Shown piece by piece: positions 1 through 11,071 of a DNA stretch of 64,000 nt. The stretch is from Tachypleus tridentatus (taxonomy: Eukaryota; Arthropoda; Merostomata; Xiphosura; Limulidae). Each line of letters starts with the position of its first letter. Positions within the stretch are counted from its first letter, which is position 1. The notes under the pieces were generated by a model. The model searched no databases. It saw only the letters and a program-made list of their open reading frames with translations, and was not told the origin of the DNA. The stretch is from positions 32,787,771-32,851,770 of the forward strand of contig NW_027467782.1 in NCBI RefSeq assembly GCF_004210375.1, read 5' to 3'. The translations under genes were made by a program, and so were the position numbers.

Positions 1-1799
1 TAATGCAGCATGCCAGCTGATGGTCTGGGTTCCTTTTTTGTTTTTGTAAGTCATGTAGTTCTTTGTATTTTGTGTTCAACATGGCTTTAAATTGTTTTTT
101 CTGTATTAAATTTTGAATAATGTTTGTGTATTTATTTAATTTTTTGAAAGTTTTACCTTTACAAAATTAGGGGTAAGTTGTTCTTTTCTACATTGTTGAA
201 TAAAATTGTAGAAACAACTGACTTACTGTTAACCATTTCTAGATTTATAGAAGAATAGCCACCTTCCTTACTGAATTGTGTAAGTTTTACCTGTTTCTAA
301 TTTTGGCATTTCCAAAATGGACATAGGTTATTTTGTTCATCATTTAGAATAACAAACTTTAACCAGAATCTGACTGCAAAGGTTTTTATCCCTATTTATT
401 TTACTGCCAGATAAATACCATTACAGTCATACAAAGTTTATCAGAATAATTTATACATCTTGAAAAAACATTACATTTTATTGGTGAATAAATCCAAATT
501 ATGCAAACTTTTCAAAATAGAACTTATTTCTTTAGAATATTAATTTATGCCACATTATGCATGTTATCTAAATTTTTAATTAACTTTCTGTTTGTACAGA
601 ATGTAATTATGTATAAGTATATTAAACATCACTAAGAGCACACTTTCTTATCACTTTGCCAGTCTTAGTTTTATTATTGTTCAAATCTGAGTGTTTTGTT
701 AAATAAACTTGTGGATCAGTGTGAAACACTGTAAAGTATATTTAGTTGTAATACCATATAGTCTTGTGATCAAAGTAGTGAAACTGTTCACATTGCTAAC
801 AAATATATACAGAAATACATTAAAATTGTTCAAAATTTAAGTATACTTACGATAGTTAGATGATTATTTGTAACTTTTAATTTGGTTTATGTATTTGATT
901 TAGTGACAGTTCATGGTGAAGAAGAGTAAATATCATATACAGTGTACAGGGATAAAATATCATATAATCGAATTACATAATTAGGCCTAGATGTAGGCTT
1001 TTTAAGTAGCCGAAATTTACATCTTTAATATAGGCATACTTCTAAGCTTTTCGATATAAGCGATAGTTCGTAAATATCAGTCAGTAGGCCTAAATATACA
1101 TGTAAAGCTTGCAAGCACTATCTCAAAATCTACCTATGTCTTGTACGTAGTGTGAGATTAAGTAAAAGTTTCATCACAACATATTGAATAGAGCATTAAA
1201 TTCGAAAATATTACTTCCAAGCGTAAACTCCCATGATCTAGATCTGGCAAACCATTTGTAGCTTGCAGCTGCATCAATCTTATGTGTATATTGTGCGGTT
1301 TTCCTACGCCATTTGTTCTTATACATGTCTAGCCGGTTTTATTGTCGAACACCTTCCTCTCCTTAGTTGCCGAAGACGCTGACTATAGTGTACGTTTAGT
1401 GTACAGTTAACGGGCCACTCGGATCCAGATGCGCCCCACATCACTCCCTCCGCTCCCTTTCGTCTGAGCCTCGATTTTACAACAGGACTCATTAGACCTG
1501 TGTTTGTGGCTCTCATTAATCCATGAAATTTCAGATTATCACTGCCCTCTAATAAAGTGCTGGAGCTTTATGGTAAAAAAAAAAAAGAAAGTAAAAATGT
1601 TGTATTTTCTTGTATAATTAGAACACAAAAGGAGCGATTTCAACGGCCTGAAGCCTCTACTCGAATTGTATTGCTAGTTTTTTTTTAGGTGTTTTCATTT
1701 AATAGACGTGCTAATATATATTATATCACAACGTGTTTGCCTTTTGATGAGTTTTAACAGGAATATAATATATTTGTGATTGTTTAAGTATTTTTCGAG
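1..1799. other. Intronic or intergenic AT-rich sequence, no exon seen
   Basis: No open frame here looks like a gene and I recognise no PHM exon, although the PHM gene must continue upstream because its 3' exons lie at 5.0 and 6.6 kb. The stretch 1,300-1,560 is less AT-rich than its surroundings and ends in AATAAA followed by a short A-run near 1,573. That could be the 3' end of a processed copy, but no coding match supports it. Confidence 0.4.
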
Positions 1800-4700
1800 A
1801 AACTTGCAATTACTTGTGTTGTAACGAGCACACATTATTGTCCCAGCGATGCCCAGCAATCAGTCAGCTCGGTAGTCACTGTGAGGTTCGCGCGTTCGAC
1901 TTAAATACATTGTACAGTTCAGTCCTACTTCCATTCTGTTCTATCTTTGTTAGTTGTACGTTAGAGTTTTTCAATAAAGACTATTTTAGCCTGTTGAGTC
2001 ATCTGGGAAACAGATTCCAATTATGACAAGCAAGCGTCTGAAACTTTCCCATATTAAACAGTTCTGCAAGCCAGTTACTAGTACTACAAGTGACAATGTA
2101 GATGCAGATAATCCAACAACCTCAAGCAAAAGAATAGAAATTTGCCATACAGAGGAAATACCATGTTCATCACAGTACGACTCTGAAAATACTTGTGCAA
2201 CTATTGCACATTACGAACCACCAGATAGTTGTGAAACAAGTTTGTGCAGTAATAAAAAATCTGACACTCCACAGATACAGTGTAGGAAGCCATATCATCC
2301 AGACTCACAACTAATACCTCGACAGAAAGCAAAATCTCAAAATATCAACTTCCAGGGCAAGTGGTTTGATGAGTTCCCATGGCTGCACTTCGACAGTCAG
2401 ACTCAAAAAGTTATATGCTTTCATTGTGCCAAGGCAGAAAATAGAGGCCTTTTTACAGAGAAATTGGAGAGGCCAGTGGAGTATACCTTCATATCCACCA
2501 GTTTGTGCAACTGGAAAAAGGCAAAACAGAAATTCAACGAACATCAGCCCTCCTCTCAGCACAGATTCGCTATATATCCAGAAGGTTCACTTGATGTAAC
2601 TCCAGTGACTGTCCAGCTACATGATGGAAAAAAGAAGCAGCAGGAAGAATACAAAAGAAGTTTAGCCAAAATGTTCAGAAGTTTACGTTTCTTACTGCGT
2701 CAAGGTTTAGCATTACGTGATACGGAGGGGAACTTCCTGCAGTTAATGAAGCTCCTGGAAGAGGAAGATCCTTAGTCGATGGCCTACTTGTCAAAGAAAA
2801 CCACATTCACATCACCCCAGGCTCAGAATGAAATGATGGAGATGTTCAGCCATCAAATACTCGGGAACATTGCACACGAAGTGCAGCAAAGTAAAGTCTT
2901 TGCATTAATGGTTGATGGCACTCAAGATGTTACAGGTGCCGAACAGGAAGCAATATGTGTACGATACGTAGATGAGAACCTTGACGTCCATGAGACATTT
3001 CTTGGTTTGTACAGTGTGTCCAATACAACTGGTGAAACTATCCTCGACTGTACTTGATGTACTGACTAGACTCAATTTACCACTGTCAGGATTAAGAGCA
3101 CAAATTTATGATGGAGCCGCTAACATGAGTGATGCGTACAGTGGATGCCAGGCAAAAATAAAAGAGAAGCAACCGTCAGCTTTGTTTTTTCACTGCAGAG
3201 CACACAAGGTTAATTTAATAATGCAACATGCAGTTGAAGCTTGTGAATGTGTTAGATTCTATCCAGTAGGTACATGAACTTGCTTCAGAGGTCAGGCAAG
3301 TACAAGAAAATATTTGAAAGTATTGTATCGTCAGATAGCCACAATGATCCAGTTAAATACATCCCCCTACTGTGTCCAACACGCTAGTTGTGCCACCTAT
3401 CTTCAATTACATGTGCTCATGATCACTACAGTGACATTGTTGATTATTTATCTGAATTAGCAAATGAAAAATCAGATGTAGCAGTGAAAGCACGAGGTCT
3501 GCTGGACAGATTTGATAAAGGAAAGACAGTTTTAGGATTGTTGATGGCTCAGCATCCGTTAGCTGCATTAGAGGAACTAAACCGTGCATTCCAAGCAAAA
3601 TCAGCGACAGTATCTGGCATGATTGAAGCATCTGCAATGACAGTTGAGCAACTGCGGGTATTGCCAACACAGGAATATTACAATAAGATATTTGATGAAG
3701 CTGAGAAAAAGGTAACTTCCCTAGATCTGGTGCCTATTGAACTACCACGCATTCGCAGACCCCCCAGAAGGATCACAGGTGATAGCTCAGCACACCATTC
3801 TGCAACAACTAGATATTACTACAGAAGCCAATATTTTGAATTTGTGGACACAGTCATAGAACATCTGACCACTAGATTCAATGCACACAACAATGACTTG
3901 AGGCAATATCTGGCACTAGAGAACATGATCACATCTGGCAAGATTGACAACTCGGTTATAAACTTCTATCCAGAAATCTGTGTACAACGAGTTTGAATTG
4001 CCCACGTTCAAAGGAACAAACAACAAAAGCAGTATTTCTGAAAGGTGCAATGCAAAGGATGCTTATTGTAAAATGCATGAAACAAGCCAGCAGATGTTTA
4101 GTGAAGTGTTTCTTCTCATGAAAATTTTACTTGTATGTCCAGTATCCAGCTGCGAATGTGAACGCAGCTTTTCTGCATGAAGACGGTTGAAGACGTGGTT
4201 AAGGTCAACTATGTCTCAATGCCTTTTCAACTATGTGGCAGTTTGTCACATTCACAAAGATGAGGTCGACAAGATAAATATAGAAGAGCTTATGAAAGGA
4301 TTAATAAACAGATCATCACAAAGGAGGTTTATGTTTGGGAACATGTAGACTAGAGGACTAAATGAATCTTACTTCAATGAAAAGTATGAATAATTATATG
4401 CTTAATTGTAATGATGTGTAATTTTCAAGAGTTTGCAAAGACATTTTAATTATTTTTATCAAACAACATGAACAGTTTTTCAGTAGATATAAACTTATCA
4501 AGGGTAATTACTAACTTCATTAATATTTGAAAACGTAATTCATGCAATGAAAGTTATTAGTAACCTTGTCAAGTATAATGGCCATCTTTTATACTGTGTA
4601 GTGTGCAGGAATAAATTCATGTGGCAGTTAATTTGTGACACATATGTCTTTATTCTGTCAACATTTTGAAAACTGTTCACAACACCTCACTTATACAAAC

Positions 4701-4863
4701 CTACATGGAAACCTACGTGTCAACAAGATTATTCTGTGACTGCATGTTTACAGTTTTCAGGTTCACATAATCAGTGATTACCAATTTATAAATTGAACAG
4801 TCCACATAAGTGGTTGCAAAAATCATCCCCCCCCCAATCGGGTGTAAAAAATCTACGCCCCTG
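1800..4863 (+). mobile_element. hAT-superfamily DNA transposon, broken
   Basis: The transposase is read in several pieces on the plus strand. The first runs 2,023-2,775 and carries a zinc-finger-like N-terminal part (KWFDEFPWLHF, then VICFHC). The next pieces hold the catalytic-core motifs ALMVDGTQD (about 2,910) and IYDGAANMS (about 3,105). The last holds the hAT C-terminal dimerisation motif SSCECERSFSA (about 4,150-4,178). The layout matches TTF-type-finger/ZMYM1-like hAT proteins. The right end is probably 4,863, where the sequence ends CTACGCCCCTG, the complement of a hAT-type CAGGGGCGTAG terminus. I could not find the matching left terminus, so the left edge is approximate. At least four frame or stop breaks make it non-autonomous. 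It lies in a PHM intron. Confidence 0.85.
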
Positions 4864-5011
4864 GTAAAGAAAGCTTGAATTAAAATGTTTAAAATTATTA
4901 GTTATTAGCTTATAATACTGGAGCAAATAAATATACATTAATATAAATCATGGTATTCTTGATTTTTATACATGTTATACTTAACAGTCAATTTGAATAT
5001 TTTATTAACAG

Positions 5012-5061
5012 GCTGCTCGTTGTACGATGAAAAATTTCAGAGATGTTGACACTGAAGTTGG
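5012..5061 (+). CDS. Phm: PHM penultimate coding exon (peptidylglycine alpha-hydroxylating monooxygenase)
   Basis: This 50-base exon has acceptor TTAACAG before it and donor GTAAG after it. It reads AARCTMKNFRDVDTEVG and leaves GG in phase 2, which joins the next exon at 6,646 to give Gly-Pro-Thr-Gly-Asn-Asp-Glu-Met. In PHM the (D/L)AARC segment precedes the conserved DEMC(N) motif; its cysteine is expected to pair with the DEMC cysteine. PHM is a copper- and ascorbate-dependent secretory-granule enzyme that hydroxylates C-terminal glycine of neuropeptides as the first step of amidation. Exons encoding the rest of the protein must lie upstream of the window, since none is visible at 1-5,000. 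Confidence 0.8.
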
Positions 5062-5225
5062 GTAAGAAATTTCTGAAGCAAATATTTACATTTTAACATT
5101 TTATTTCACATTCAACAAACAAACAAAATATAATACAAATGATTGATTTCCTTGTGATTACAAAAATATGACATTTATTTTGTTTTTTAGTATATGTTTT
5201 ACTTGGAAAATATTTTGTATAGTTA

Positions 5226-6140
5226 TGAACTACACCCTTGTGCAAATTAATTGAGACAAATGGTCATTTTACAATATTTTTAACATGGCGGCCGGTGTAG
5301 GCTCGCTGGACCCGCTTATTTCCTTTAATAGTCATTTTTTCACGCAGACGGCGTTATTAGCTGTGTTTTGCAGTACGGTCGATCTATTTTTGGGATATAT
5401 GACGAAATTTTGAGGAATATTACGTCATTCGAAATTGCGTTAGAAGGGCATGGAGACCAGTCAAAAACGACTTCTTACCAACTCAAGAAAGAAAAACAGT
5501 ATCAATGGGGTCTGAAATACAACAACTGGACGCAAGAACAATAGAGGAAGGTGTTATTTAGTGACAAGCCTTATTTCTTCGTACAGGGTCAAAGAAGTCT
5601 GCATGTTCGCAGATCTGCTGGTGAGAAACTTCGAAAATCTCACATCAATCAGTTCGTAAAACATCCCTTGAAGAATATGTTTTGGGGCTTTTTCAGCTAC
5701 TATGGCGTCGGGGCTTACATATCGTAGAAGGTATGATGCGAGGACCACAGTACATCGAAGTTTTTTAGAGAAGAGTGGTTCCAGAATTGAAAGAGATTTC
5801 CAGATGGATCTGGCATTTTTCAGCAAGATCTTTCTCCGTGCCACACATCGAAACGTGTGAAGAATTTTATGATTACAATGCAAATAAAGGTGATGGACTG
5901 ACCTGGAAACTCTCCAGACTTAAATCCTATTGAAAATCTTTGGGCGATTTGTAAAGAAAGACTTCGGGGAAAATACTGTACTATGAATGATAAGCTAATT
6001 GAAGCCATAATTGAGGTGTGGTACTGCGATCCAAAAATTGGTAAAGATTGCAGTCAACTCGTGGACTCGATGCCAAAGCAGATTAATGATCTTCTGAAAA
6101 ATAAATGATAAAAAGTATCATGTGTTAATTTGCAAGTAAT
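5226..6140 (+). mobile_element. Tc1-like DNA transposon, broken, in the last PHM intron
   Basis: Plus-strand translation gives scattered Tc1-type transposase motifs in more than one frame: KYNNWTQEQ, VLFSDKPYFF (first catalytic Asp region), MFWGFFSYYG, QDLSPCHTSK and GNSPDLNPIENLW (third catalytic position), ending near LLKNK at about 6,108. The outer ends carry related inverted sequences (CTTGTGCAAATTAATTGAGA at the left, TGTGTTAATTTGCAAG at the right). Several stops and frame changes break the gene. The shadow ORFs on the minus strand are not genes. Confidence 0.8.
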
Positions 6141-6404
6141 TTTTGGATTCTTCACATTCCAAGCAAATGAATATTTTTTTTGTTTTTAAAATGTCTTCTT
6201 CCGTGTTGCAATTAATCATTTTCAGTAACAATTTAAATGCTTATTATAAGTGCCTCTGTGTCTCTAACTTAAAATGACGAATACTTCTCAAGTTAAATGG
6301 ATGTTTTTATATACCACCACCACCAACAACAACAAAAATATAATAATAAACAATAAGTAAGTTCAATAACTGGTTACATTCTGATGAACTTATGTATTGT
6401 GAGT

Positions 6405-6556
6405 ATTACAATTTTAATTAACACATAGAACAGAACAACGTTTCGGTCTTCTTAAGTCATCTTCAGGCTAACAAAGAGAGTTTGCAAGAGAATCTGAAAA
6501 TGATCTCAGAAGATCGATACGTTGTTCTGTACTTTGTGCTAATTAAAGTTTTATTA
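6405..6556. mobile_element. Inverted pair of Penelope-like element termini with hammerhead-like cores
   Basis: Two arms of about 42 bases face each other: 6,410-6,452, and 6,510-6,552 as reverse complement (AATTAACACATAGAACAGAA against AATTAGCACAAAGTACAGAA). Each arm carries a hammerhead-like motif. On the minus strand, CUGAAGA (6,460-6,466) is followed by GAAAC (6,440-6,444) and ACGUUGUUC. On the plus strand, CTGAAAA (6,494-6,500), a GATC/GATC stem and ACGTTGTTC (6,519-6,527) follow in the same order. Such motifs are known in Penelope-like retroelements, and a better copy is present at 52,871. Both copies have decayed core bases. Confidence 0.5.
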
Positions 6557-6645
6557 CCCATACCAGTCATCTTGAGAATACATTTTTACTTCCAAGTTGG
6601 TTTTTTATCGTCACGGAACACTTTGTTTTGTTTACTTCTGTACAG

Positions 6646-6823
6646 GCCAACTGGCAATGATGAAATGTGTAATTTCTACCTGATGTACTATGTGGAAGGT
6701 GACAGAATCGTAAGTAAACAGGATTGCTTCTCTCCAGGACCTCCAATCTACCGTTGGTGCTGGGACTCTCACTTGGGAAGCATTCCAAACTCCATTGATA
6801 AAGATGCAAGCACTTCAGAATAA
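6646..6823 (+). CDS. Phm: PHM terminal coding exon with CuM methionine motif
   Basis: The acceptor is CTTCTGTACAG at 6,635-6,645 and the stop codon ends at 6,823. The exon joins the 5,012 exon in phase and reads PTGNDEMCNFYLMYYVEGDR, then CFSPGPPIYRW, ending DKDASTSE. DEMCN is the hallmark of PHM: its methionine is the axial ligand of the catalytic CuM copper and its cysteine closes the last disulphide. The protein stops soon after the catalytic core and runs into no lyase domain, so this looks like a separate PHM gene as in Drosophila rather than a vertebrate-type bifunctional PAM, although alternative 3' exons cannot be excluded. The minus-strand and other-frame ORFs over it are shadows. 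Confidence 0.85.
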
Positions 6824-7786
6824 TTCGGCAGATTTCTAGTTTGATAGCATAATATTCCTTCTACATGATGTAAATTGTGTTTTCGTCCTTTTATTGGCCT
6901 CTTTTTAATTGTGTTTGAGTTTTGTATCTGACTTGTGGCCATTATTTTGTTTAAACTCGATTTATTTTCACAGACAGACTTGTTGCTTTGCGCAAAAAAA
7001 AACAAATAATCTTTTATTTACAATTTAATATCAAAAACGTGTCATTAATTGGGTGAAAATGTATAATTTCTTTATCAGTGCGGTGTCAAAATATTATTGT
7101 TATTCATAGAATATTATCCAATTGCACATTTCTTATCTAAAACTGTTGGTTCTTATATTAAATGTATATTCACTATAATGCTTTAAGTTGTAACTTGTAA
7201 ACATTGTACAAATGTATCTCTTATGATCTATGTCTTTTATATGTGGTTACAGTTTGTCTTTTATTGTAAGCAATATTTCATCTCATTTGTGTTATTTTAA
7301 ACAACAAAATCAGTGCTAGTGAAAATTGCACAACTTTCGAGAAAACCTGACTTAGGTACTTGTATGTTTTCAGTGAAAGCAGTTACTTATTTTCTTAGAA
7401 CTTGACCATATATTTGGTAATTATTTTTAATTTTTATTGTTTTTTAATTTTATTCATTATTGGAGCTGTGACTGTAAAATCATTAATCTCGGACTTATTT
7501 GGTGATGTTATGTTAACCAAAGCCTATGTGGAGAAAGTGATCTAAATGAACCTAACCCTCCATGGTCTGTAAGACCAAAATCACAACAATGAGAAGAAAG
7601 CCTTTATGACGTCGCCCAAAAGTCCACTGTTTAAAGATGGAAGAAAGTTTTTATAAGTGGTCTTTTGGCCACTGTATAATAATCGACATTTCTAGGAGTT
7701 CTGGCCACCTTATAAAAGTTGAAATTTATAGGACTTCTCGTTACGTTTTATGACTAAATTTCAAGTTTATAAATAATTTCAGCGAC
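6824..7786 (+). other. PHM 3' untranslated region and intergenic sequence
   Basis: This is AT-rich sequence after the PHM stop with no coding signal. The 3' UTR must begin here, but I could not fix one poly(A) site: an AATAAA occurs near 8,211 and none close to the stop looks compelling. Confidence 0.4.
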
Positions 7787-8065
7787 TTGTTTGTTTGTTT
7801 TTGAATTTCGCACAAAGCTACTCGAGAGCTATCTGTGCTAGCCGTCTGTAATTTAGCAGTGTAAGACTAGAGGGAAGGCGGCTAGTCATCACCACCCACC
7901 GCCGACTCTTGGGCTACTCTTTTACTAACGAATAGTGGGATTGACCATTACATTATAACGCCCCAACGGTTGAAAGGGCAAGTATGTTTAGCGCGACGGG
8001 AATGCGAATCCGCGACCCTCAGATTATGAGTCGCACGCTTAACACGCTTGGCCATGCCGGAGCTT
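7787..8065 (-). mobile_element. SINE-A copy, complete, with target duplication
   Basis: SINE-A is a SINE of about 270 bases with a tRNA-like head (GCCCGGCATGGCCAGGTGG, then a GGGTTCGAATCC B-box), a body conserved across all copies, and a tail ending in CGAAATTC plus A/C-rich repeats. This copy is reversed. Both sides carry the 11-base direct repeat ATTTCAGCGAC (7,776-7,786 and 8,066-8,076), which defines the insertion exactly and shows L1/LINE-type target-primed integration. Confidence 0.9.
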
Positions 8066-8081
8066 ATTTCAGCGACACTGT

Positions 8082-8870
8082 ACATTTCGTGGTTAAGAAT
8101 GTATTTGTGTTGAATCGCTGTTAAAAGTGGGTGTGAATATAATGTATTACTAGTTGCTTTCATGTGATTTTGCTCGCTTTCAATTAAGAGATCTACTTGT
8201 TGATGACTGAATAAAATAGTTTCCTTTTATTATCCGATCTTTCTGGATCTCCACAGACTTTTAAAAGAAATGAAGAAGAAAACATGTACTTAATAAACAA
8301 AGGTATACAGAACTTAGATACTTAGAATTTATATAGATATACAGTAAACCTAAAAACTAAATAAGTGACCTGATAATGTCAGCCACACCCAAAATTGGTT
8401 TATCACGTGCGGTGCTACAATTGAGCTCCCTTATCTACACGCCAATTATGGAGAAATGCATTTTGAATAACAACAAAAAATATATATATTATTTAGTTAT
8501 AACCAAAAACAAGCCAAAACAAAAAATAAAATAAAAACACTGCACTAATTGAAAGAATCTCGGGGTACAAGCTATAACGTGAGGTATAAAATTTACCCTA
8601 GGTTTTAGAGGCGACTGAAGAAGTAGGACCCACATTGCGGTGGAGATACATCGTCTATCAGTTCATTCACCCATCTCACATAAAGAAATGAAATAAAGTA
8701 AAATAAAAAAACAGCAGTAGAAATTAAAATTAGAGAGCGATTTCCCACATTTATATCACCCTTCACTGTCTGTAGACAGCTGTGGGTAGCCGACTGCTTT
8801 CCATAGTAAAGAAAAAACTGAAAAATAAGAATAATAAAAATAAGGTACTAACATCTGGATTAATTAAACT
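8082..8870. other. Spacer without recognisable gene
   Basis: AT-rich sequence; AATAAA at about 8,211 may be the PHM poly(A) signal. No exon of the convergent SLC6 gene can be read here, although its TM8-12 exons would be expected between this point and 9,600. Confidence 0.35.
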
Positions 8871-9124
8871 GAGGCTTGGCGTGGCCAGGTGGTTATGGAC
8901 TGGTACTCCGAGGGTTACGGGTTCGAATCCCGTCACATCAAACATGTTTTCCTTTTCAACCTTGAGGACGTTATGCAACGGTCAATTCCACTATTCATTG
9001 GTAAATAGCCCAAGAGTTGGTGGTGGTGACTAGCTGCCTTTCTTCTAGTCTTACACTGCTAAGTTACGGACGAATAGCATAGATAGCCCTCGTGTAGCTT
9101 TGCGCGAAATTCAAAACCAAACAA
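8871..9124 (+). mobile_element. SINE-A copy
   Basis: Forward copy: the tRNA-like head is at 8,873-8,935 (B-box GGTTCGAATCC at 8,920), the body with the GGTGGTGACTAGCTGCC motif near 9,020, and the tail TTTGCGCGAAATTC near 9,100. An ORF over it is SINE sequence read by chance. Confidence 0.9.
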
Positions 9125-9497
9125 GTAAATTCAATAAAGTTACCTCTGGAAGTTAGCATTTCAGCCCCATTATGGCAGAAAGGCACTAATTGGTAACCCA
9201 GTAAACTGCTAATTGTATTCCCCATACCTATCGGTTCTTTCGAAAATCTATTGTTCTTCGTTTAAATGTGTAATTGGGTAAAATGTAACGGACGTACTAA
9301 ATAACACCCGCACGTTAACATTACTCACGTTTTTATACTGCTCAAATTGTTTATTTCACTTCCAAGGAGATTCCATTCGTTGAGCCACGCACAAGACGTT
9401 AAAACTCCCACCAAGCAAACGATAACAGAAACGTATAAATTTGAATCAAAAACGAAAGACACTGTTTAGTCTCTGAATATTTCACAATGTTGACGTA

Positions 9498-9612
9498 CAT
9501 TAACACACACCAACACATTATATGCTCACCTGGCTATCAAATAACACACATCAAAATATTATATGCTCACCTGGCTATCAAATAACACACATCAACATAT
9601 TATATGCTCCCC
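9498..9612 (-). repeat. Short 41-bp minisatellite derived from an SLC6 exon 3' end and splice donor
   Basis: There are nearly three units of about 41 bases. Read on the minus strand, each unit contains GA(C/T)AGCCAG followed by GTGAGC, the same bases as the 3' end of the SLC6 TM7 exon and its expected donor. The unit touching the exon reads CAGGGGAGC, so the donor GT is lost there. A longer array of the same unit lies at 25,268-25,633. Confidence 0.85.
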
Positions 9613-9723
9613 TGGCTGTCAATTCCAAGAATTAACAGCATGAGAAAGGACACAATTGACCATAAATGGGGAGGTGGCAACTGTAGAACAACTTCTGGAT
9701 AACAAGGAAAGCTAACTCTGGAC
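9612..9723 (-). CDS. SLC6 exon 9 (TM7)
   Basis: The acceptor is TTCTTCAG. The previous exon's last G makes [20 protein letters not shown], and the exon ends LLILGIDSQ, the SLC6 TM7 end (G-L-D-S-Q). The exon ends in phase 0 at CAG, but the next bases are GGGAGC where a GT donor is expected. Reading on into the adjacent repeat meets TAA within three codons. Confidence 0.85.
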
Positions 9724-9997
9724 CTGAAGAAAATACACCATGTTAGATTATATTTGAACAAAGACCGTGTTTGTACTCTAAAAATAACACAGCAGGTCAC
9801 TGTCTGATAATACTAAGTTTATATTAAGATGTTGATACACTGTAACTTACCAATAAACGTTTCATTTTAAATGTTTTAGAACCAAGATTCAAGAAAATAT
9901 TAATAAGGTTTGTTCTGAATACGTTGATTTAGTACAGAAACAGAGCTTTTAGTGTTTATATAAACAACTGAAGCACAAGAAGACTGAATTATCTTAC

Positions 9998-10128
9998 CGG
10001 ACTTCACAACGTCAGCAACTTCAGTCCCGTCGCCTTTCATGTAGACCATGTGACCGAGAACGGAAAATATCACAGTACCAGCAAATATGCTGGTAGCAGG
10101 GTTAACAAAATATAGAATATTTCCGTCT
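9998..10128 (-). CDS. SLC6 exon 8 (TM6 end to TM7 start)
   Basis: The acceptor is TTTCTAG and the donor GTAAGA. It starts in phase 2 and completes an Arg codon with the previous exon: RDGNILYFVNPATSIFAG, then TVIFSVLGHM, ending VADVVKS. The motif matches the SLC6 N-x-x-TS-x-(F/Y)AG-x-VIFS-x-LG signature. Confidence 0.88.
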
Positions 10129-10301
10129 CTAGAAATAAAGATATAGAAACAATAATGAATGTGTTCAAAGTGTACAATAATATCTATTGAAAGAATAACG
10201 AATACAGAGTACAGAGAATTATTATATTGAACATTTTTGTGCAAAATCATTGTTAAATAATCAAATCAAAAAAAAATTATTTTGTTTTTTTGTTTTGTTA
10301 C

Positions 10302-10405
10302 CGGAAGAAGTTGTGGCTAAACTTGTTGTAGCTTCCAAGAGTTACGACGGAACCGAAACCAATACCAAAGGTGAAAAACACTTGTGTTCCTGCTGTCACC
10401 CAGAC
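10302..10405 (-). CDS. SLC6 exon 7 (TM6, unwound substrate helix)
   Basis: It reads VWVTAGTQVFFTFGIGFGSV, then VTLGSYNKFSHNFF, a classic SLC6 TM6 segment with the A/G-TQ-x-FF and SYNKF motifs that help form the substrate and ion sites. The acceptor ATTAG and donor GTAAC are in phase with both neighbours. Confidence 0.9.
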
Positions 10406-10639
10406 CTAATAACATTAATATAATAAATTAATACTGATTTCACAGAGTTCACTTCTGAGAAAATTTAAATTTAACACTAATTTAGTTTCGTTGCGTTTTG
10501 ATTAAAGAATTATTAACTAGTATTAGAGCTTGATAGCAAATAAACGAAAAAAAAGTCGCTTGACAGTTACTGATTAACAATGACACTGTTTTCACCAAAG
10601 ACGTAAACTACAGTTACATTAGATGGGAAGTTTTATTTG

Positions 10640-10740
10640 TTGCCCAGCCTGGTTGTTAGTGTTTGTCTTCAGCGTCAAGGGCATTAAAATGTACGGTTAA
10701 TCTCACTATTCGTTGGTAAAAGAATATGCGATGGGTTCTG
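10640..10740 (+). mobile_element. Degraded SINE-A fragment
   Basis: The strongest remnant is GGTTAATCTCACTATTCGTT with GGTAAAAGAA near 10,698-10,725. The head and tail are largely unrecognisable. Confidence 0.6.
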
Positions 10741-10794
10741 TCCAACAACCTTTAACATCTAACATCAATATTTACTAGTGTTTATATCGTATAT

Positions 10795-11050
10795 GAATGT
10801 AATAATAATAACATTAGTATATTAATATACTAATTTATTATGCTAAATTTAATATACTAAACAACATTTAAATCTGAATATAATGACAATAACATTTATA
10901 TATCAATGTAACAACAATAACACTTATATATGAATATAATAACAAATACATTTATATATGAATGTAATAGCAATAACATTTATATACGAATGTAATAACA
11001 ATAACATTTATATATGAATATAATAACAATAACATTAGTGTATGAATGTA
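10795..11050. repeat. Imperfect AT-rich tandem repeat
   Basis: About eight loose copies of a unit of roughly 30 bases (AATGTAATAACAATAACATT, then TATATATG) lie in an SLC6 intron just below exon 6. Confidence 0.8.
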
Positions 11051-11071
11051 ATTACAAAAACATAAACGAAC

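Noticed and set aside
1319-1573. Less AT-rich stretch ending in AATAAA and a short A-run, possible processed gene copy
   Set aside because: No frame resembles a known protein and the A-run is short; nothing separates it from chance or from the neighbouring hAT element.
8763-9033. Open frames on both strands
   Set aside because: They lie in a SINE-A copy and its flank; the peptides are translations of the tRNA-like head.
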